Origin: Dictyobacter kobayashii
Lineage (GTDB): Bacteria; Chloroflexota; Ktedonobacteria; Ktedonobacterales; Ktedonobacteraceae
Direction of reading: 5' to 3'
DNA: 64,000 nucleotides
Assembly: GCF_003967555.1 (NCBI RefSeq)
Contig: NZ_BIFS01000001.1
Location: 1-64,000 of the forward strand
Under the pieces are notes generated by a model, which was not told the DNA's origin, did no database searches, and saw nothing but the letters and a program-made list of their open reading frames with translations. The translations under genes and the position numbers were made by a program. This document shows positions 47,685 to 56,621 of the stretch, in pieces (position 1 is the stretch's first letter; each line of letters begins with the position of its first letter).

Positions 47685-49149
47685 AAGCTCTCGCTTTCGA
47701 TTTAGGAGCGAGTAGCGGACGGGCAGTCGTTGGTCAATTCAATGGGGAAAAGCTTACTATCATTGATACCCATCGCTTTCCCAACGAACCAGTGCATGTG
47801 CTTAAGCATATGCACTGGGATATCTTGCGCTTGTTCCATGAAATTAAACAGGGATTGATTCAGACACGTTTAAAGGGTCATGCCGATATTCAGAGCATCG
47901 GCATCGATACCTGGGGCGTCGATTTCGGTCTGTTAAATGCTCAGGGAGAACTACTGGGTAATCCTTATCATTATCGCGATACACATACCAATGGTATGAT
48001 GGAGCAGGTCTTCCAACAGGTGTCTCAGGAGGAAATTTTTCAGCGCACCGGCATTCAGTTTATCTCTTTCAATACTATTTACCAATTGATGGCCTTGCAG
48101 CGTTCTTCTTCTCTCCTGCTTGATCAGGCCTCTACCCTGCTCCTCATACCTGAGCTCCTTCGCTATTTCCTGACAGGTGAACGTTTGAGCGAATGGACAA
48201 TTGCTTCAACTACTCAGTTGTGCAATCCATTTACTCAAAGTTGGGATAATGCTCTTTTACAGAAATTGCGACTCCCTGCACACCTGTTTCAATCTCCCGT
48301 CAATCCTGGCACGCTGGCTGGAAAGTTGGTTCCTGCTATTGGCTCTGAAGTTGGTCTCCCCTCTTTACAGGTTGTCACCGTGGCTGAACATGATACAGCC
48401 TCTGCTGTAGTAGCGGTTCCTGCTGAGAATGCCGATTTTGCTTATCTGAGTAGCGGCACCTGGTCACTACTGGGTACAGAAATATCTTCACCTATTTTGA
48501 ATGTGCAAGCTCTGCAAGCCAATGTCACTAATGAGGGGGGCATTAATAAAACAACCCGCCTGCTCAAAAATGTGACCGGGCTCTGGCTTTTGCAAGAGTG
48601 TCGCAGAGTCTGGAAAAATGAGGGCGGCAGTTTACTTTTGAAGAAGAGAAACGACTCACTTCTGATGCATCTCCCTTCCGTTCTTTTATCAATCCCGATC
48701 ACCCCATGTTTATGAGCCCTGACCATATGCCTCGCCAGATACAACAGTATTGTCAGCAAACAGGGCAGGCGATACCACGAACAGAGGGTGAAATATTTCG
48801 CTGTATTGCTGAAAGTCTGGCTTTGCGTTATCGCTTTGTGTTGGAGCATATCGAAGATCTGGTTCTCAAACGTTTTTCAGGCCTGCATATCGTTGGTGGC
48901 GGTTCTCAAAATACGCTCCTCTGCCAGTATACAGCCAATGCACTTGGCCGTGCTGTCTGGGCCGGTCCAGTAGAAGCAACCGCTATTGGCAATCTACTCG
49001 TTCAGTATATCTCCCTTGGATACCTGGAGAATCTCCAGCAGGCCCGTTACCTGGTACGACAATCCTTTCCCATTCATACTTATCAACCATACCAGGTTTC
49101 GCAATGGGATGATGCTTATACGCGGTTTCTCCAGGTGATACAGGCTTAG
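47678..49149 (+). CDS. rhaB: L-rhamnulose kinase RhaB (one-base frameshift)
   Basis: A FGGY-family kinase that phosphorylates L-rhamnulose. It starts at TTG (47678), overlapping the isomerase stop. The N-terminal part has AFDLGASSGRAVVGQF, IGIDTWGVDFGLL and FAYLSSGTWSLLG. The frame breaks after CRRVWKNEGG: one G missing in the run at 48622-48624. Restoring it continues QFTFEEEKRLTSD to the C-terminal part, with LHIVGGGSQNTLLCQYTANA (ATP-binding adenosine motif), to 49149, giving about 490 residues, normal length. As written the ATP-binding half is lost, so an error or a genuine knock-out. Confidence 0.88.
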
Positions 49150-49292
49150 TCCAGCATCAGCCAGAGTAACGCTGAAGCCGATCAATCAATCATACACATT
49201 TGCATTTTCGCTGGCAGATATTGTAGGCTAATAACGTTAGAGATCTAACTGATCTTATTTTTCCAGGCAAACAAAGGAGCACATATTTTATT

Positions 49293-50246
49293 ATGGATTA
49301 CGGAGTTATCGTTCCTCAGGGATGGCGCATGGACCTTGTTGGGATTGCGGATCCTGTTGACGCATATGAAGCTATGACTAAAGTGGCTCAGGAAGCTGAG
49401 TCTCTGGGCTATTATTCAATATGGCTCTATGACCACTTTCATACTGTCCCAACTCCAACACAAGAGGTAACATTCGAATGTTGGACCAGTACGGCTGCCC
49501 TGGCACGCGATACTAAACGCGTCCGTATTGGTCAGATTGTGACTTGTAACAGCTATCGCAATCCAGCTTTGCTGGCGAAAATGGCTAGCACGGTTGATGT
49601 GCTAAGTCATGGTCGCCTCGATTTCGGTATCGGCGCTGGCTGGTATGAACATGAGTATCGAGCCTATGGCTATGATTATCCCGATGCTCCTGAGCGTTTA
49701 CGCCATTTGCGTGAGGCCCTTCAGGTGATCCGAGCTATGTGGACTCAGGAAGAGGCTACCTTCGAAGGAAAATATTATCAGGTGCGGGGCGCTATCAATC
49801 AACCTAAAGGCGTTCAGAAACCTCATATCCCATTGCTCATCGGCGGTAGTGGCGAGAAGGTGACCCTTAAACTCGTTGCTCAGTATGGAGATGCGTGCAA
49901 TGTTGGTGGTGATATCCCTAATATTAAGCATAAATTGGCGGTTCTGAAAAATCATTGTGAAACTCTGGGCCGCGATTTTAATACTATCCGCCGTACCGCT
50001 ATCGTCGATGTATGTGCCATTGCTGAGACTGAAGAAGAGGCAATCGCTAAGCTGACACCAGGCGAGCGCGCTAACCTGGCAGAGCTGCGCAAATCCAGTC
50101 TGATTGGCACTCCTGCACAAATTCGCCAGCGCCTGGCTGAATATGAGGAGGCAGGTATTCAGGAGTTGCTCATCCATTTTGTTGATGCTGCTACTAATCT
50201 TGAGTCGGTTCGCCTGTTTGCACATCAGTGTATGCAGCAGGCATAG
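49293..50246 (+). CDS. LLM-class F420-dependent oxidoreductase
   Basis: A 317-residue luciferase-like TIM-barrel oxidoreductase. Features: AQEAESLGYYSIWLYDHFHT, IGQIVTCNSYRNPALLAKMA, DVLSHGRLDFGIGAGWYEHEY and PLLIGGSGEKVTLKLVAQY. This subgroup uses F420. It sits 140 bases after rhaB in the same direction, perhaps co-transcribed, and ends at a strong bidirectional hairpin. The substrate is unknown. Confidence 0.85.
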   Translation: MDYGVIVPQGWRMDLVGIADPVDAYEAMTKVAQEAESLGYYSIWLYDHFHTVPTPTQEVTFECWTSTAALARDTKRVRIGQIVTCNSYRNPALLAKMASTVDVLSHGRLDFGIGAGWYEHEYRAYGYDYPDAPERLRHLREALQVIRAMWTQEEATFEGKYYQVRGAINQPKGVQKPHIPLLIGGSGEKVTLKLVAQYGDACNVGGDIPNIKHKLAVLKNHCETLGRDFNTIRRTAIVDVCAIAETEEEAIAKLTPGERANLAELRKSSLIGTPAQIRQRLAEYEEAGIQELLIHFVDAATNLESVRLFAHQCMQQA

Positions 50247-50275
50247 CAACAGCGGCTATATCGTTACGCTCTGCG

Positions 50276-50333
50276 TAAAATGTAAGCGAGCAATTAGAAA
50301 ACCTTTATTTTCTAATTGCTCGCTTACATTTTA
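50276..50333. terminator. Bidirectional terminator
   Basis: TAAAATGTAAGCGAGCAATT and on, a perfect 25-bp stem with an 8-base loop between convergent genes. Its right arm overlaps the stop codon of the Gfo/Idh/MocA gene. Confidence 0.92.
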
Positions 50334-51362
50334 CCAATTTATTTTGACCGGGAGCCCCGTTTCGGCACTTTCAATTGCCCCAAAGACCATCGCCAGACTC
50401 TTGATGTTGTCCTCAGCTTGCGTTTCAGGCTGGGTGCCATTCTGAATACAGGCAAAGAACTCACGAATCAAACCCGCATGCCCTCCAATATTGCGCGCCT
50501 CATACGGGGGTATGTCTACGTCTTGATAGGCTGAGATAAAGCCACCCGTCTCTTTGATGACTTGAGCTTGCTGTTTTTGCCCTCCATCCCAGGTCAGGGT
50601 ACCTTTTTCCCCGATTACACGCCAGTCACATTCCCAGGTCGTTGGCAGACCATCAGCACACCAACTGCCACGATAGGTGTAAATAATGCCGTTTGTCATT
50701 TCAAAAATGGCAATCGCTGAAGCATCCTGATCATACCAGGAACCTCTGGGATTCCATTCTTTACAATAAACAGAAACTGGATCGGCTCCGGTCAGCAGTC
50801 GCGCTGCGTCAAATGTATGAATGGCCATATCTAATAGCAGCACATGTTTCATGTGATCACGAAATCCACCAAAGTGAGCACCAATGTAGAAATCACTGTT
50901 GACGGTGGTGATTTCACCGATGCTTTTTTCGACCAGGAAATTCTTGACGCGACGGATAGCAGGATCATAGCGCCTGTTTTGGATTACGGAGAAGATTTTA
51001 CCAGCCTGCCGAGCCGTTAGCAGCATCTCTCTGGCATGCTCCATTGAGTCCGCCAGGGGCTTCTCACTTAACACGTGACATCCGTGTTTAAGCGCGGCCA
51101 TAGTAACTTCATAATGCGCTTCGGGAATGGTGCAGTTGAAGACCGCGTCAACTTTGGTCTGCTCCAAAACGTTAGCCAGTTCCGTGCCAATTATCGCATC
51201 TGGTAGTTGGAAATCGGCTGCTTTCTTTCTTGCCGCTTCTTCAAAAATATCTACCAGGCCTACGATTTCAATCTCAGGCATCTGGCTGGCCGCTTCTAGC
51301 CAGGCTCCACTCATTCCACCACAACCGACAAGAACAGTGCGTACTTTTTGTTGGTTCTGCAT
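50331..51362 (-). CDS. Gfo/Idh/MocA-family oxidoreductase
   Basis: A 343-residue NAD(P)-dependent sugar dehydrogenase-like protein. Start ATG at 51362, with AGAGG upstream. It has a Rossmann start VRTVLVGCGGMSGAWLEAA, the family signature HVLSEKPLADS and DMAIHTFDAARLLTG. It acts on a sugar or cyclitol, the identity of which cannot be read from sequence. It forms an apparent unit with the SDR gene just upstream and probably belongs to the rhamnose/deoxysugar cluster. Confidence 0.85.
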   Translation of the reverse strand: MQNQQKVRTVLVGCGGMSGAWLEAASQMPEIEIVGLVDIFEEAARKKAADFQLPDAIIGTELANVLEQTKVDAVFNCTIPEAHYEVTMAALKHGCHVLSEKPLADSMEHAREMLLTARQAGKIFSVIQNRRYDPAIRRVKNFLVEKSIGEITTVNSDFYIGAHFGGFRDHMKHVLLLDMAIHTFDAARLLTGADPVSVYCKEWNPRGSWYDQDASAIAIFEMTNGIIYTYRGSWCADGLPTTWECDWRVIGEKGTLTWDGGQKQQAQVIKETGGFISAYQDVDIPPYEARNIGGHAGLIREFFACIQNGTQPETQAEDNIKSLAMVFGAIESAETGLPVKINW

Positions 51363-51449
51363 TGTAACCTCTGTAAATCTTAATCGATGTTTTTCTCTCG
51401 CTACCACTCCTTGATTTCCTTCATCAGGAAGTGATATCCTGCTGTATTA

Positions 51450-52226
51450 CTATTTTGCAGTCCATCCTCCATCGATAACCAGGGTAGATCCAGTTACAAA
51501 AGCTGCTTCTTCTGAAGCTAGATAGAGGGCTGCACTGGCTATTTCTTCTGGTTTTCCCATACGACCAATCGGCTGGCGGGCATGCAATTTGTTTCGCTCT
51601 TCATCCTTGGTCTCTGGAAAATTCTTGCTGAGAAAACCTTCAACAAATGGCGTGTGAACTGTTCCGGGACAGATGGCATTGGCTCGAATGTTCTGTTTCA
51701 CAAAGTCCATTGCAATAGAGCGTGTGATGCTGATGACGGCTCCTTTGCTGGCTCCGTAGGGTAGCCGACGATCGACGGCAATCATGCCTGCCACCGAAGC
51801 AATGTTTACGATTGTACCACCTTGTGGCTGTTGCCCCACCATGTATTTGACTCCTTCTCGCGCACAGAGAAAGGCTCCTTTGGCATTGACATCCATCACG
51901 CGATCCCAATCACTCAGACTGGTTTCCAGAATGTTGCCAACATGGCTCACACCTGCGTTGTTTACTAAAATATCGAGCCGCCCATGCTCCTGAACCACTC
52001 TGGCAAATACTGCTTGCACCTGATCTTCGTCTGACACATTCAATTCCATCGCCTGAGCATGTCCTTTATGCTCTTCAATTTCTTTGACTACTGTACCCGC
52101 GGCTTCCAGTTGTATATCAGCAATAATGACATATGCTCCTTGCCTGGCATAAAGCTGGGCGATTTCTCGCCCGATGCCTGATCCCGCACCAGTAATAAGT
52201 GCTATTTTATTATCTAAGCGAAACAT
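51450..52226 (-). CDS. Short-chain dehydrogenase/reductase
   Basis: A 258-residue classical SDR: cofactor loop TGAGSGIGREIA, NNAGVSHVG, catalytic serine in VNIASVAGMI, YGASKGAV with the Tyr-x-x-x-Lys pair and a C-terminal TGSTLVIDGGWTAK. An acidic residue ends the second strand (VIIADIQ), favouring NAD. It could be a sugar (rhamnose/fucose-type) dehydrogenase given its neighbours, an inference. Transcribed with the Gfo/Idh/MocA gene. Confidence 0.87.
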   Translation of the reverse strand: MFRLDNKIALITGAGSGIGREIAQLYARQGAYVIIADIQLEAAGTVVKEIEEHKGHAQAMELNVSDEDQVQAVFARVVQEHGRLDILVNNAGVSHVGNILETSLSDWDRVMDVNAKGAFLCAREGVKYMVGQQPQGGTIVNIASVAGMIAVDRRLPYGASKGAVISITRSIAMDFVKQNIRANAICPGTVHTPFVEGFLSKNFPETKDEERNKLHARQPIGRMGKPEEIASAALYLASEEAAFVTGSTLVIDGGWTAK

Positions 52227-52367
52227 AAATTACTCCCTCTTATAATCTATATGCTGTGATACATTATTAGGATTAATAGGCGTTGAGAGCTGATCTTTTT
52301 ATAGTGTAGCATACATGGACTTGCTGCTTCCAGCACATTTCATTGTGAAGAAGCATAAAGATTAGAG

Positions 52368-52396
52368 TTGACAAACCCCTGTTTTTTTATTACTCT
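52368..52396 (+). promoter_or_regulatory. Promoter of the riboflavin operon
   Basis: TTGACA, 17 bases, TACTCT, ending about 27 bases before the FMN riboswitch. Confidence 0.55.
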
Positions 52397-52422
52397 CTGA
52401 ATATATAAGAAATACATCAGAG

Positions 52423-52572
52423 TCTTCGGGGCAGGGTGAGAAATTGCTTATGCATTTTCAATTCCCGATCGGCGGTATAGCCCGCGACCTACTGTATCAG
52501 GATTTTATCCCGCTACATTGGTGGACCTGGGGAAGTTCCAGGGCCGACGGTATAGTCCGGATGGGAGAAGAC
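52423..52572 (+). promoter_or_regulatory. FMN riboswitch (RFN element)
   Basis: The conserved elements occur in order: CGGGGCAGGGTGA, AATTCCCGATCGGCGGTATA, GCCCGCGA, a variable stem, then CCTGGGGAAGTTCCAGGGCC, GACGGTATAGTCCGGATGGG and AGAAG. This is a complete FMN aptamer. It senses flavin mononucleotide and would shut off the ribD-ribBA-ribH-ribE operon. The next gene starts 467 bases later, an unusually long expression-platform region. Confidence 0.93.
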
Positions 52573-53039
52573 ATTAGCAATAACCATTTATATGTGTTGT
52601 TGCTATCGATGTGACATAATACCTGTTTATTGCGATTTTGGTGATAACGCGCTGGTTCCTGACATTGTGTAACCTACCGCTCAATCAGATAAGCGTAGCC
52701 ACGTGGGAGACGACTGTCTCTCTTTCATAGTGGTACGCAACAACTGCTGAGTTGTGGTATGAAGGTGAGCTGCGATCAGCGACGTTTGCGATTGCTATCA
52801 AGCGCATGCTATTCAATGGCGTCAGTGCAAATCAATTGTGAAGAGATAATGTCTTCTAGCTACTCATCAGTGTATCAGCGTCAGTGCAAAACTGATATTG
52901 CTTACCAGTGGGAGTTACGATTTGTACGCCGTGTGTAGATAAACAGTTGTTGTGTCAGGTCTCCCTCTCCTGTCTCTGCGCTCATCCATTCCCCTGCTGA
53001 TGTGGTTGTGTGTTTTCTTGCACAAAAGGACTATATACA
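52573..53039 (+). other. Long leader between riboswitch and ribD
   Basis: No gene. A 13-base motif, GCGTCAGTGCAAA, occurs twice, at 52819 and 52878. No obvious terminator hairpin with a T-run was found, so how the riboswitch acts is unclear. Confidence 0.5.
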
Positions 53040-54162
53040 GTGGATGATTCAGAGGCAATGCAATTAGCTTTATCTTTAGCATCTCGCGTTGAGGGCCGTA
53101 CCAGCCCTCGCCCTCCAGTGGGGCAGTCGTTGTACGCGATGGACTAGTGGTTGGACAGGGTGCTACAGCTCCGCCCTATGGCCCACATGCAGAGGTTGAG
53201 GCCCTGGCTATGGCAGGCCTGGAAGCTCGCGGCGCTACTCTCTATGTAACCCTCGAACCATGTTGCGTGACTATCCATACACCTCCCTGCACAGACGCGA
53301 TCGTTACGGCTGGTATCCAACGCCTGGTTATGGGTACTCTCGATCCAAATCCTCTGGTCGCTGGTCGAGGCATTCAACAACTACGTGCTGCTGGCATAGA
53401 TGTGCATTGTTTGGATCTGAAGCCTGCGGCTCTACTCGTACGCCCATTTGCCACTTTTATTACTCAGCAACGCCCCTATGTGACAGCTAAGTGGGCAATG
53501 ACTCTTGATGGCAAGCTGGCAACCCATACAGGCGATGCACGTTGGATTAGTGGGCCTCAATCTCGTGCTCTGGTGCATGATTTACGTGATCGCGTTGATG
53601 CCATTCTGGTAGGCGCACAAACTGCCTCTCTAGATAATCCACAGTTGACTGTACGCATCCCTTGTGGCACTCCGGTACAACTATACCGCACTCCACGTTC
53701 AGGCCCTTTGCGTGTTGTCCTGGCGACCCGTGGACAGTTGCCGGAACATCTGACTCTCTTGCAATCCGCTTTATCTACCCACACCTGCATTATCGTCGGC
53801 GAAACATGCTCGCCTGAGCAGATTCAAACTCTAGAGAGTTATGGTGCCAGTGTTTACCCGGTCGCTGTTGATGATAACAATAGGATTGATATTACTGCCG
53901 CTCTACAATTGTTGGCCCGACAAGGTTATATGCATGTCCTGATTGAAGGTGGCGCGGAAATTCTGGGCAGTGCTTTTGCGCAATGCTGTGTTGATCATGT
54001 TGCGGTTTTTATTGCCCCAAAATTATTGGAGGAGCTTCTGCTCTTTCTCCAGTCGGCGGACAAGGACAATGTATGATGTCTGATGCCTGGCAATTGGACC
54101 ATAGCTTGCTTCAGCAATGCGGTGAGGATGCACTGATTACAGGCGACGTTCTGTATCGCTAA
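53040..54162 (+). CDS. ribD: Bifunctional riboflavin deaminase-reductase RibD (two frameshifts)
   Basis: Catalyses the deaminase and reductase steps of riboflavin synthesis. It begins at GTG 53040 (AAAGGA upstream) with EAMQLALSLASRVEGRTSP. One missing G at 53120-53123 shifts the frame; restored, it reads PPVGAVVVRDGLVVGQG, then the zinc sites PHAEVEAL and LEPCCVTIHTPPCTDAI. The reductase half has YVTAKWAMTLDGKLATHTGD, ISGPQSRALVHDLRD and LIEGGAEILGSA. A missing A at 54019-54022 shifts the end, which then finishes at 54162. Corrected length is about 373, normal for RibD. Probably functional if these are sequencing errors. Confidence 0.9.
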
Positions 54163-54220
54163 TAATTTGTTTTTGCTTAAATTCTGATGAGTAGACATCA
54201 GTAAAACAGGGAGAGAATAT

Positions 54221-55489
54221 ATGAATGCTAAACAACAAGCCACAACACCTTCTTACATTTGTGTGGCTGAAGCGATACAAACACTTCAGGCAGGTAAGAT
54301 GCTATTGATCTGTGACGATGAAGAACGTGAGAATGAAGCTGATCTTTGCCTCGCAGCCCAATTTGCAAGTACAGATAATATCAATTTTCTTCTGCATTCT
54401 GCTTGCGGACTCATTTGCGTGGCAATGGCAGGTGATCTGTTGGATACATTACATATCCCGCTCCTTACTGGTGAAGGAGAGCCTCTACAGGGTACGGCTT
54501 TTACCATTTCCGTTGATGCTCGCGCCGCTACTACCACTGGCATTTCTGCCCGTGATCGCGCCCACACTATTCGCACTCTCGTCAGTCTTACGACACGACC
54601 AGAAGATCTTGCCAGGCCCGGACATGTCTTCCCGTTGCGCGCTCGTGCCGGTGGAACGCTTGAGCGCCGAGGCCATACTGAAGCTGCCGTTGATCTGATG
54701 CGCTTTGCAGGTTTAACACCTGGCGCTGTAATATGCGAGGTGCTGGATGCCAATGGAGATGCTGCACGCGGACCTGCTCTACATAAGATGGCTCAGGATT
54801 GGGGCATCCGTATTATATCCGTTGATGCCATTGCTCGTTTCCATCGTGACCACCGGGTGAGCCTGGTTGCCCAAACCTCGTTGCCCCTACCAGAGGCGCG
54901 CTTCAAAACACTGGCTTACCAGGAAATAGACACCGGTCAGCAATATGTTGCGCTGGTGCTCGGTGATATCACTGACACCCAGGCGGTCCCTCCGTTGGTC
55001 CGTTTACATTCGGCCTGCGCAACTGGAGATATCTTCGGCTCTCAGCGCTGTGACTGTCAGGCTCAGTTACAGGCGGCACTCCATGAAATCGCTTCCGAGG
55101 GACGTGGAGTCCTTCTTTACCTTCCCCACGAGGGCCGAGGTATCGGGCTCTCCGCTAAACTGCAGGCATATTCATTACAAGATCAAGGCTACGATACTCT
55201 GGAAGCTAATGAAAAACTTGGCTACCCCGTTGATGCACGTAATTATGAGACGGCCACCGAAATTTTACAGAACCTCCATATTACCCATGCTCGTTTGATG
55301 ACTAACAGTCCTAGAAAAATACAGGCGCTGGCGTCAGCAGGCATTGTAGTAGAACGTGTTCCCCTTGAGATACAACCAACCACGGATAATATTCGCTATC
55401 TCCACACTAAATATCAACAGATGGGGCACATGTTTTCTATGTTAAAAACCACTGCTTCTTCATATAATTGGAAAGAAGGTGAACTTTGA
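54221..55489 (+). CDS. ribBA: RibBA: DHBP synthase and GTP cyclohydrolase II
   Basis: A 422-residue fusion. The N-terminal half (about 1-210) is 3,4-dihydroxy-2-butanone-4-phosphate synthase: DDEERENEADLCLAA, ISARDRAHTIR and RRGHTEAAVDLMR. The C-terminal half (about 215-410) is GTP cyclohydrolase II: RLHSACATGDIFGSQRCDCQ (zinc cysteines), LPHEGRGIGLSAK and LMTNSPRKIQALASAGI. It makes the two starting compounds of riboflavin. ATG 54221 follows GGGAGAG. Second gene of the operon. Confidence 0.96.
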   Translation: MNAKQQATTPSYICVAEAIQTLQAGKMLLICDDEERENEADLCLAAQFASTDNINFLLHSACGLICVAMAGDLLDTLHIPLLTGEGEPLQGTAFTISVDARAATTTGISARDRAHTIRTLVSLTTRPEDLARPGHVFPLRARAGGTLERRGHTEAAVDLMRFAGLTPGAVICEVLDANGDAARGPALHKMAQDWGIRIISVDAIARFHRDHRVSLVAQTSLPLPEARFKTLAYQEIDTGQQYVALVLGDITDTQAVPPLVRLHSACATGDIFGSQRCDCQAQLQAALHEIASEGRGVLLYLPHEGRGIGLSAKLQAYSLQDQGYDTLEANEKLGYPVDARNYETATEILQNLHITHARLMTNSPRKIQALASAGIVVERVPLEIQPTTDNIRYLHTKYQQMGHMFSMLKTTASSYNWKEGEL

Positions 55490-55964
55490 CACAATCTCAC
55501 ATTCACACTATTGCTCCCACGCCACCTTTAAATGGTGCGGGCTTACGATTGGTATTATTGTTGCTCGCTATAACTGGCCTATTACTGGAGCCTTGTTGGC
55601 CCTGGGATATCAGGAATTGTTGGATCTGGGAGTTGCTGTAGAGAATATTCATGTTGTTCATGTTCCTGGTTCCTATGAGCTGGCCCCCATTGCACAGGCG
55701 ATGCTTACACATGATATCTATGATGCATTGATCTGTATTGGCTGCGTTATGAAAGGAGAAACACGCCATGATGTGATCGTCGGCGACTCGGCTGCACAGG
55801 GGATCCAGCGTGTTGCTCTGGATACGGGCGTGCCAATTATTCTGGGGGTACTTTGCGCGGAAAACCAGCAACAGGCGAAGGAGCGCATTCCACGGGGACA
55901 AGAATTCGCGCAGGCTGCAGTAGAAGTTGCTTGTACATCTCGCTTGCTAAGGCAGAAACGTTAA
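55487..55964 (+). CDS. ribH: 6,7-dimethyl-8-ribityllumazine synthase RibH
   Basis: Condenses the DHBP synthase product with the pyrimidine from RibD. The core reads IGIIVARYNWPITGALLALG, HVPGSYELAPIAQAM, CIGCVMKGETRHDVI and GVLCAENQQQA. A TTG at 55487 overlapping the ribBA stop (TTGA) gives a natural N-terminus, LTQSHIHTIAPTPPLNGAGLR, but this joins the core only if one A is missing at 55557. The uninterrupted alternative starts at GTG 55479 with an atypical first 22 residues. I favour the first, tentatively. Confidence 0.88.
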
Positions 55965-55986
55965 TTTTTTTGATAGGAGGATAATT

Positions 55987-56607
55987 ATGTTTACAGGTAT
56001 TGTTGAAGAACAGGGTGTGCTCCGACAATGCGAAGAGACAGGTCTGGTGATATCAGCCAAGCATATATTGCAAGATCTGGCGGTGAAAGACAGTGTGGCC
56101 GTTGATGGTATTTGTCTGACAGTTACACAACTAGGAGAGGATGGGTTTCGCGTAGATACTATGCCAGAAACACTCCGGCGTACACGACTGGCCAGCTTGC
56201 ATGCTGGTGAGCGGGTGAATCTAGAGCGTTCACTATTGGCCAATGGACGTATGGGTGGTCATATGGTTCAGGGTCATGTTGAAGCGTGCTCTCCTGTACT
56301 GGCGACGAGAGAAGATGGGATAGGATTGGACGTGGTAATTGCTTTGCCGCCCGATCTTCGCCCATACATTGTTCCAAAGGGCTTTATTGCCTTAAATGGC
56401 GTTAGTTTAACAGTAGTTGATGTCTGGTCAGATCGCTTTTCTATTTCTCTTATCCCTTATACACGCGAATATACCAATCTTGGACAGGCCTATGAAGGGA
56501 TGTTCCTTAATCTGGAAACCGATATTGTTGGACGCTATGTTGCGCGCCTGCTACAATCTCAGTCTACCCAATTTAACGCATCCAGAGATCAACAGACACT
56601 TGTTTAG
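55987..56607 (+). CDS. ribE: Riboflavin synthase alpha subunit
   Basis: A 206-residue protein that dismutates two lumazine molecules into riboflavin. It has two tandem lumazine-binding repeats: MFTGIVEEQGVLRQC, then VAVDGICLTVTQL in repeat one; and GHMVQGHVEACSPV, then IALNGVSLTVVDVW in repeat two, ending NLETDIVGRYVARLL. ATG 55987 follows TAGGAGG. Last gene of the riboswitch-controlled operon; the 15-base gap to the convergent gene leaves no room for a separate terminator. Confidence 0.96.
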   Translation: MFTGIVEEQGVLRQCEETGLVISAKHILQDLAVKDSVAVDGICLTVTQLGEDGFRVDTMPETLRRTRLASLHAGERVNLERSLLANGRMGGHMVQGHVEACSPVLATREDGIGLDVVIALPPDLRPYIVPKGFIALNGVSLTVVDVWSDRFSISLIPYTREYTNLGQAYEGMFLNLETDIVGRYVARLLQSQSTQFNASRDQQTLV

Positions 56608-56621
56608 TCGGTCGCGCTGCT

